From assembly GCA_964498125.1 (NCBI GenBank), contig CAZCGE010000077.1, positions 1 to 47,970 of the forward strand: DNA of 47,970 bases. The letters run 5' to 3'. Under the pieces are notes generated by a model that was not told the origin of the DNA, did not search any database, and saw only the letters and a program-made list of their open reading frames with translations. This stretch comes from CAMDBL01 sp964498125. Lineage in GTDB: Bacteria > Pseudomonadota > Alphaproteobacteria > Rhizobiales > Hyphomicrobiaceae. A program made the translations under genes and the position numbers. Positions 43,633 to 47,970 of this stretch are shown here, one piece after another. How positions within the stretch are numbered: position 1 is the first letter of the stretch; the number at the start of each line of letters is the position of its first letter.

Positions 43633-44346
43633 TCACCCCACCGTCAGCTTCTGCAGGCCGATCAACTCGCCGATGCCCTTGCGCGCCAGCGCCATCAGTT
43701 CGTCGAAGCGTTCCTGGGTGAACGGTACGGTTTCGGCCGTGCCCTGCACCTCGACGATGCCGCCGGTGCCGGTCATGACGAAGTTGGCGTCGGCGTCGGC
43801 GTTGGAATCCTCGGCATAGTCGAGATCGAGCACGGCATGGCTCTTGTAGAGGCCGCAGGAAATGGCCGCCACCTGGTCGCGCAGCACGCCAGCCTTGATC
43901 ATGTCGCGCGTCTGCATCCATTTCAGGCAGTCGTGCAGGGCCACCCAGCCGCCGGTGATGGCGGCCGTGCGCGTGCCGCCGTCGGCCTGGATCACGTCGC
44001 AGTCGACCGTGATCTGGCGCTCGCCGAGCTTCTGCAGGTCGACGACGGCGCGCAGCGCCCGGCCAATCAGCCGCTGGATCTCCTGCGTGCGGCCGGAGGG
44101 ATGACCAACGGTGGATTCGCGCCGGGTCCGGTCGGTGGTGGCGCGCGGCAGCATGCCGTATTCCGCCGTCACCCAGCCGCGCCCCTGGCCCTTGAGCCAC
44201 GGCGGCACGCGCTCCTCCAGGCTGGCCGTGCACAGCACTTGGGTGTTGCCGAACTTGATCAGGCAAGAGCCTTCGGCGTGTAGGGAGACGGCGCGATCGA
44301 TGGAAACGCGGCGAAGCTCGTCAGGCTGACGTTTGGAGGGGCGCAT
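43633..44346 (-). CDS. rph: Ribonuclease PH
   Basis: A 237-residue phosphorolytic 3' exoribonuclease that trims tRNA 3' ends, forming a hexameric ring. Family signatures: MRPSKRQPDELRRVSIDRAV, GSCLIKFGNTQVLCTASLEE, VTAEYGMLPRATTDRTRRES, SGRTQEIQRLIGRALRAVVD, TVDCDVIQADGGTRTAAITG, and DLDYAEDSNADADANFVMTG. Length is normal. The ATG at 44346 begins the conserved sequence, though the ribosome site is weak. It is divergent from the TPP enzyme gene, with about 200 bases between. Confidence 0.97.
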   Translation of the reverse strand: MRPSKRQPDELRRVSIDRAVSLHAEGSCLIKFGNTQVLCTASLEERVPPWLKGQGRGWVTAEYGMLPRATTDRTRRESTVGHPSGRTQEIQRLIGRALRAVVDLQKLGERQITVDCDVIQADGGTRTAAITGGWVALHDCLKWMQTRDMIKAGVLRDQVAAISCGLYKSHAVLDLDYAEDSNADADANFVMTGTGGIVEVQGTAETVPFTQERFDELMALARKGIGELIGLQKLTVG

Positions 44347-44550
44347 GTGGACTCGAGTTGGAGTTGATGGATGTTGGCGCTGCGGCCGACGGGTCGGGGG
44401 GAACCTACGGGAGCAAGTCGACCCGTTCAACCCCAAAGCACCCTCGGCCGCCATCCCATGGTCGATCGCACCACCGCTCGCGCTCCCCCGCCGCCGCCTG
44501 CTAGTGTCCGGGCGCTTATCCGACAACCCGCAACAGCCGAGCCCTGCCCC

Positions 44551-46200
44551 ATGCCCACTCGCGCCGCCGATCTGCTTGTCGATTGCCTTGCCGCCCATGG
44601 CGCGGACCGGGTGTTCTGCGTACCCGGCGAAAGCTATCTGGCCGTCCTCGATGCGCTGCACGGCCAGAACGCGGTGGCGACCATCGTCGCGCGCCATGAA
44701 TCGGGCGCCGGTTTCATGGCGGTGGCCGATGCCAAGATCACCGGGCGACCGGGCATCGCTTTTGTCAGCCGCGGTCCCGGCGCCACCAATGCTTCAATCG
44801 CCGTCCACGTCGCCGAGCAGGACGCTGTGCCGCTGATCCTGTTCATCGGCCAGGTGCCGCGCCACGACATCGGCCGCCACGCCTTCCAGGAAGTCGACTA
44901 CGCCAAGACGTTCAGCGATATGGCGAAGGCCGTGTACGTGGTCGAGGATGCCCGCCGCCTGCCCGAGATCGTGGCACGTGCCTTCCAGGTCGCTCAGGCA
45001 CCGACGCCGGGACCCGTGGTCGTGGTGCTGCCCGAGGACATGCTCGAGGATACGACGGACGCGCCGGTGATTGATCCGCTGGCCATCCCGCGTCCGAGCT
45101 TGGCGTCCGGCCTCGACGATATCGCCGACCTGATCGCCAAGGCCAGGCGGCCGCTGCTGATCGCCGGCGGCGGGCTCGGCTCCGCGCGCGGCCGCGCCGC
45201 TCTGCTCGCGGCCGCGGAAGCCCTGCGCGTGCCGGTCGCGGTCTCCTTCAAGCGGCAGGACTATTTCCCCAACACGCATGCGCTGTACGCTGGCCATCTC
45301 GGCTTCAAGATCCCCAAGGCGCAGCTCGACAATTATCTGGTAGCCGATCTCGTCGTCGCCGTCGGCACGCGGCTCGGCGAGACGCCGACGCAGGGCTATA
45401 CGTTTCCCTTGGCGCCGGTGCCGCGCCAGCCGCTGATCCATGTCTATGACGACGCCGCGCACATCGGCCGCGTGTTCCAGACCACGCATCCTGTGGTCGC
45501 CGATCCGGTGCTGTTCCTGGAGGCGCTGACCAGTGGCAAGGTCAAGACGCCACCGCCGGAGCGCGCGGCCTGGATCAAGCGGCTCAATGACTACGTCGTC
45601 GCCGGCCAGCCATGGTCGCCGCCGGCGGACGGCATGCTCGACATGGGCGCGGTGGTAGCCGCCTATGCCGGCAAGGTCGCTGACGATGCGGTCTTCATCA
45701 CCGATGCCGGCAACTTCTCGGGCTGGCTGCACAAGCATTTCACCTTCACGCCCCGCAACCTGATGCTCGGCTCGATCGGCGGCGCCATGGGGGCCGGCAT
45801 GCCCGCCGCGGTCGCCGCCGGGTTGCGGCTGCCGGGCCGCCAGATCATCACCTGGATCGGCGACGGCGGCATCCTGATGACGGGATCGGAGCTGGCCACC
45901 GCCGTCCAGTACCGCATCCCGGTCAAGGTATTCATCGCCAACAATGGCACGTTCGGCACCATCCGCATACACCAGGAACGCAGCTATCCCCGCCGCAATC
46001 ACGGCACCGATCTGGTCAATCCGGACTTCGCCAAATGGGCCGAAGCCTTCGGCGCGCGCGGCCTGACCTTGCGCATGATCGGCGAGGCGGCGGGCGTGGT
46101 GGCCGAGGCCTTGGCGCATGACGGCCCGGTCGTGGTCGACGTGCGCACGGCACTCGATCACATCGCGCCGGGAGTGACGATCGCGGCGCTGCAGGGGTGA
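44551..46200 (+). CDS. Acetolactate synthase-like thiamine pyrophosphate enzyme
   Basis: A 549-residue TPP-dependent enzyme of the acetolactate synthase / pyruvate oxidase group. The cofactor-activating glutamate is Glu50 (ARHESGAGFMA), GPGATN lies near 82-87, and the TPP/Mg motif is GDGG (residues 437-440) running to IANNGTFG. The middle domain has LLIAGGGLGSARGR. No regulatory small subunit follows, so the role is more likely catabolic decarboxylation or condensation than valine/isoleucine biosynthesis. The start is the ATG of MPTRAADLL; the ribosome site is poor. Confidence 0.9.
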   Translation: MPTRAADLLVDCLAAHGADRVFCVPGESYLAVLDALHGQNAVATIVARHESGAGFMAVADAKITGRPGIAFVSRGPGATNASIAVHVAEQDAVPLILFIGQVPRHDIGRHAFQEVDYAKTFSDMAKAVYVVEDARRLPEIVARAFQVAQAPTPGPVVVVLPEDMLEDTTDAPVIDPLAIPRPSLASGLDDIADLIAKARRPLLIAGGGLGSARGRAALLAAAEALRVPVAVSFKRQDYFPNTHALYAGHLGFKIPKAQLDNYLVADLVVAVGTRLGETPTQGYTFPLAPVPRQPLIHVYDDAAHIGRVFQTTHPVVADPVLFLEALTSGKVKTPPPERAAWIKRLNDYVVAGQPWSPPADGMLDMGAVVAAYAGKVADDAVFITDAGNFSGWLHKHFTFTPRNLMLGSIGGAMGAGMPAAVAAGLRLPGRQIITWIGDGGILMTGSELATAVQYRIPVKVFIANNGTFGTIRIHQERSYPRRNHGTDLVNPDFAKWAEAFGARGLTLRMIGEAAGVVAEALAHDGPVVVDVRTALDHIAPGVTIAALQG

Positions 46201-46213
46201 GAGGCGCGGCGAC

Positions 46214-46339
46214 ATAGGTTGGGTTGAGGGAGGGCGCCGTCATGCCGATGGCAGGCAACAGACGAGCCGAACGAAGCCCAACAGCGCGGCAAGAAACTGT
46301 TGGGCTTCGGGGCGAAGAGCGCGCCTCAACCCAACCTAC
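46214..46339. repeat. Nested inverted repeat, ATAGGTTGGGTTGAGG variant
   Basis: Outer arms ATAGGTTGGGTTGAGG (46214-46229) and CCTCAACCCAACCTAC (46324-46339) pair over 15 of 16 bases. Inside is a second 12-bp stem, GAAGCCCAACAG/CTGTTGGGCTTC (46273-46284, 46297-46308), with a 12-base loop. It lies between convergent genes. The outer arms relate it to the repeats at 889, 10501 and 13308, but with GAGG replacing ACGCG. Confidence 0.8.
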
Positions 46340-46383
46340 TGAAGGGCTCTGGCGCAGCCAGAGGAAGCCGCCACAAATGCAAA

Positions 46384-46410
46384 CGCCCGGCACCTTGACG
46401 GCACCGGGCG
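46384..46410 (-). terminator. Possible carD terminator
   Basis: A 7-bp stem CGCCCGG/CCGGGCG with a 13-base loop stands 48 bases below the carD stop; on the minus strand it is followed by TTTGCATTTG, a short T-rich tail. Confidence 0.45.
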
Positions 46411-46457
46411 CGGCATCTGCGTGACCAGCGACGGGCACGCGGCCCATCGCTGCAAAC

Positions 46458-47612
46458 TCAGGCGGCCTTGACCACTTCGGCCACGGCGGCTTCGGCAGCT
46501 TCCGCGGCCAGGCGCCGGCCCTTGGCGCTCCTGGAGAGCACCTCGGTGATGCGCTGCACCGCGCCGCGATCGTCGAGCTTGTCGACGGCGGCGATTTCGC
46601 GTGCCATGCGGTCGAGGGCAGCCTCGTACAGCTGCCGCTCGGAGTAGGACTGCTCCGGCTGCTGCTCGGAACGGTAGAGATCCCGCACCACCTCGGCGAT
46701 CGCAACCAGATCGCCCGAGTTGATCTTGGCCTCATACTCCTGCGCGCGGCGGCTCCACATGGTGCGCTTGATGCGCGCGCGGCCCTTGAGGGTTTCCATC
46801 GCCCGGCGGACGATGCCCTCTTCAGCCAGCTTGCGCATGCCGACGCTGGCCAGCTTGCCGGTCGGCACCCTGAGCGTCATCTTGTCCTTCTCGAAGCTGA
46901 TGACGAACAGCTCCAGCGCCATGCCGGCAATTTCCTGCTCCTCGATGCCGACGATGCGGCCCACGCCGTGCGACGGGTAGACCACGAACTCGTCCTTCTT
47001 GAAGCCATGCCGCTGGCTGATCGGCTTCTTGAGCGCGGCTGCAGCCAGCTGCTGCTGCACGGCCGCGGCCCGGTCGGCGAGCTGCTTGGGCGTAATTGGC
47101 TTGGAGGCCATCGGAGGCGCGCTGATTTTCTGGCCAAACGGCTTGACCACCGCGGCAGCCACCGAACGCGCCGGTTGCCGCGCGGCGGCCAAGGGCTGCA
47201 CATGCACGGGAGCCTTGAGTGCGGCGGCCGGCGCTGCATGCGCGGCCTTGATTTGCGCCGTTGCCATCTTGAAGGGTGTGGCAGGGCGAGGATGCGCGGA
47301 TACAACAGACTGAGGCTTTTGCGCCACTAGCTTCTTTCCAATCACTTTAGGAGCGGGCATCACCCTTGCGACCGGCTTGACCGGTGCAGCGGCGACCTTT
47401 ACTGACTGCTTGACAGTCGACTTGACAGTCGTTTTGTTGTTCGCAACCTTTGCAGAAGTCACACCTTTCTTCATGCCAGAATAAGCTACCAGCTTGGGAG
47501 CTGGCTTCTTGACAGACTTGGCGGTTTTGGCAGAAGTTGTCGGCTTGATTTGCGATTTCCCCGGAACTGTTTTGGATTTGGTCTTGGCGGGCGCAACTTT
47601 CTTCTTGGTCAT
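46458..47612 (-). CDS. CarD family regulator with histone-H1-like N-terminus
   Basis: A 384-residue protein. The CarD/CdnL domain starts near residue 200: FKKDEFVVYPSHGVGRIVGI, an RNA polymerase-interacting Tudor-like fold, followed by KMTLRVPTGKLASVGMRKL and a helical C-terminal domain with RIKRTMWSRRAQEYEAKI, including the tryptophan used on promoter DNA. CarD proteins of about 170 residues stabilise open complexes. The first 200 residues here are Lys, Ala, Pro and Val rich (MTKKKVAPAKTKSKTVPGK...), like histone-H1 tails. The start at 47612 has a weak ribosome site; an ATG at 47654 adds 14 residues. Confidence 0.9.
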   Translation of the reverse strand: MTKKKVAPAKTKSKTVPGKSQIKPTTSAKTAKSVKKPAPKLVAYSGMKKGVTSAKVANNKTTVKSTVKQSVKVAAAPVKPVARVMPAPKVIGKKLVAQKPQSVVSAHPRPATPFKMATAQIKAAHAAPAAALKAPVHVQPLAAARQPARSVAAAVVKPFGQKISAPPMASKPITPKQLADRAAAVQQQLAAAALKKPISQRHGFKKDEFVVYPSHGVGRIVGIEEQEIAGMALELFVISFEKDKMTLRVPTGKLASVGMRKLAEEGIVRRAMETLKGRARIKRTMWSRRAQEYEAKINSGDLVAIAEVVRDLYRSEQQPEQSYSERQLYEAALDRMAREIAAVDKLDDRGAVQRITEVLSRSAKGRRLAAEAAEAAVAEVVKAA

Positions 47613-47970
47613 TGGAGTTATCTCACTCTTTCGCGTCACGCTTGGTTGTGCCATCTCGACGGAGACGCCAGAACCTGGACCGCTGCGGTGCAGCACTCAC
47701 GCAAGTTTCCGCGCGTCGGCCTGATCGACCGCCGTTCGGCGCTAGTTTCAGTCACCTATAAGCAGGGGTACAGCCCTTAGATTGCGAGCAACTCAGCCGA
47801 TGGTGTGGCTTCGCGTATTCAACCCGGTCCTCTGCCGCAAGCACACACACCCTTTAGGGGCTGGCGCCTGAGCATCACCCTTTGGTACATCCCAGTTCTT
47901 CTTTTGTATTCAGCAGGACCACGACGGATAACTTGTAACACAATCTTCACGGAAAATGAAGAGCCGGCCG
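47613..47970. other. Region upstream of carD to the window end
   Basis: No gene is visible. It must hold the carD promoter and leader on the minus strand, but I cannot choose hexamers with confidence. The last 100 bases become less GC-rich. Confidence 0.4.

Noticed and set aside
43364..43819. A 151-codon plus-strand frame beside rph
   Set aside because: The second part is antisense to rph and the first part is low-quality Pro/Arg/Ser sequence.

Overview
The window looks like a chromosomal segment of a GC-rich alphaproteobacterium. The rpsT / dnaA / dnaN / recF / gyrB block, the zapA and gap neighbourhood, a CarD-family regulator, an NDUFAF5-like protein and the GAGCATTTTC / AGAGCGCTTTCC palindromic repeat all point there. 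Many Bug/TctC receptors and CaiB/BaiF-type catabolic genes would suit a Rhodospirillales or Reyranella-like soil organism, but that genus-level guess is inference only.

Layout. 1-1064 has no convincing gene but holds several palindromes. 1065-5346 carries a fumarylacetoacetate-hydrolase family enzyme, a divergent radical SAM protein, an alpha/beta hydrolase and a cupin. 5430-7015 is a HigB toxin with an unusually large HigA-like partner (HTH plus ImmA/IrrE-type peptidase) behind two operator-like palindromes. 7259-7417 is a chimeric gene relic joining the start of a CaiB/BaiF gene to the end of the cupin gene. 8443-15418 is a catabolic block: CaiB/BaiF CoA-transferase facing a co-directional run of SDR, zinc alcohol dehydrogenase, three Bug/TctC solute receptors and a cupin. 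Four consecutive spacers of that run are 101-112 bp long and each holds a long inverted repeat. An MFS transporter and a luciferase-like oxidoreductase follow.

18136-23367 holds an NDUFAF5-like protein, class I fructose-bisphosphate aldolase, a Phd/VapC module, gap, a small coiled-coil protein, zapA and a YkvA protein. 23450-32745 is the replication block gyrB, recF, dnaN, dnaA, rhodanese, rpsT, all on the minus strand; a RhuM-family gene is inserted between dnaN and recF and overlaps recF by 8 bases. The rpsT-rhodanese spacer (31853-32478) holds short iterated repeats, DnaA-box-like inverted sites and a tandem DosR-box-like palindrome pair; it is a candidate origin or regulatory region.

34186-38561 is the most interesting candidate system: five genes on the minus strand, each joined to the next by a 4-base stop/start overlap: hydantoinase/dihydropyrimidinase, an unrecognised 100-aa protein, a CobW-type metal GTPase, a 66-aa GatC/AtzG-like protein and an amidase-signature enzyme. 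Together they look like a dedicated cyclic-ureide or cyclic-imide degradation module with its own metal chaperone and a two-subunit amidase.

38923-47612 holds a second luciferase-like oxidoreductase, a quinone-reductase-like enzyme, infA, a cold-shock gene, trmO, tRNA-Arg(CCG), rph, an acetolactate-synthase-like TPP enzyme, and a CarD-family regulator with a roughly 200-residue basic histone-H1-like N-terminus.
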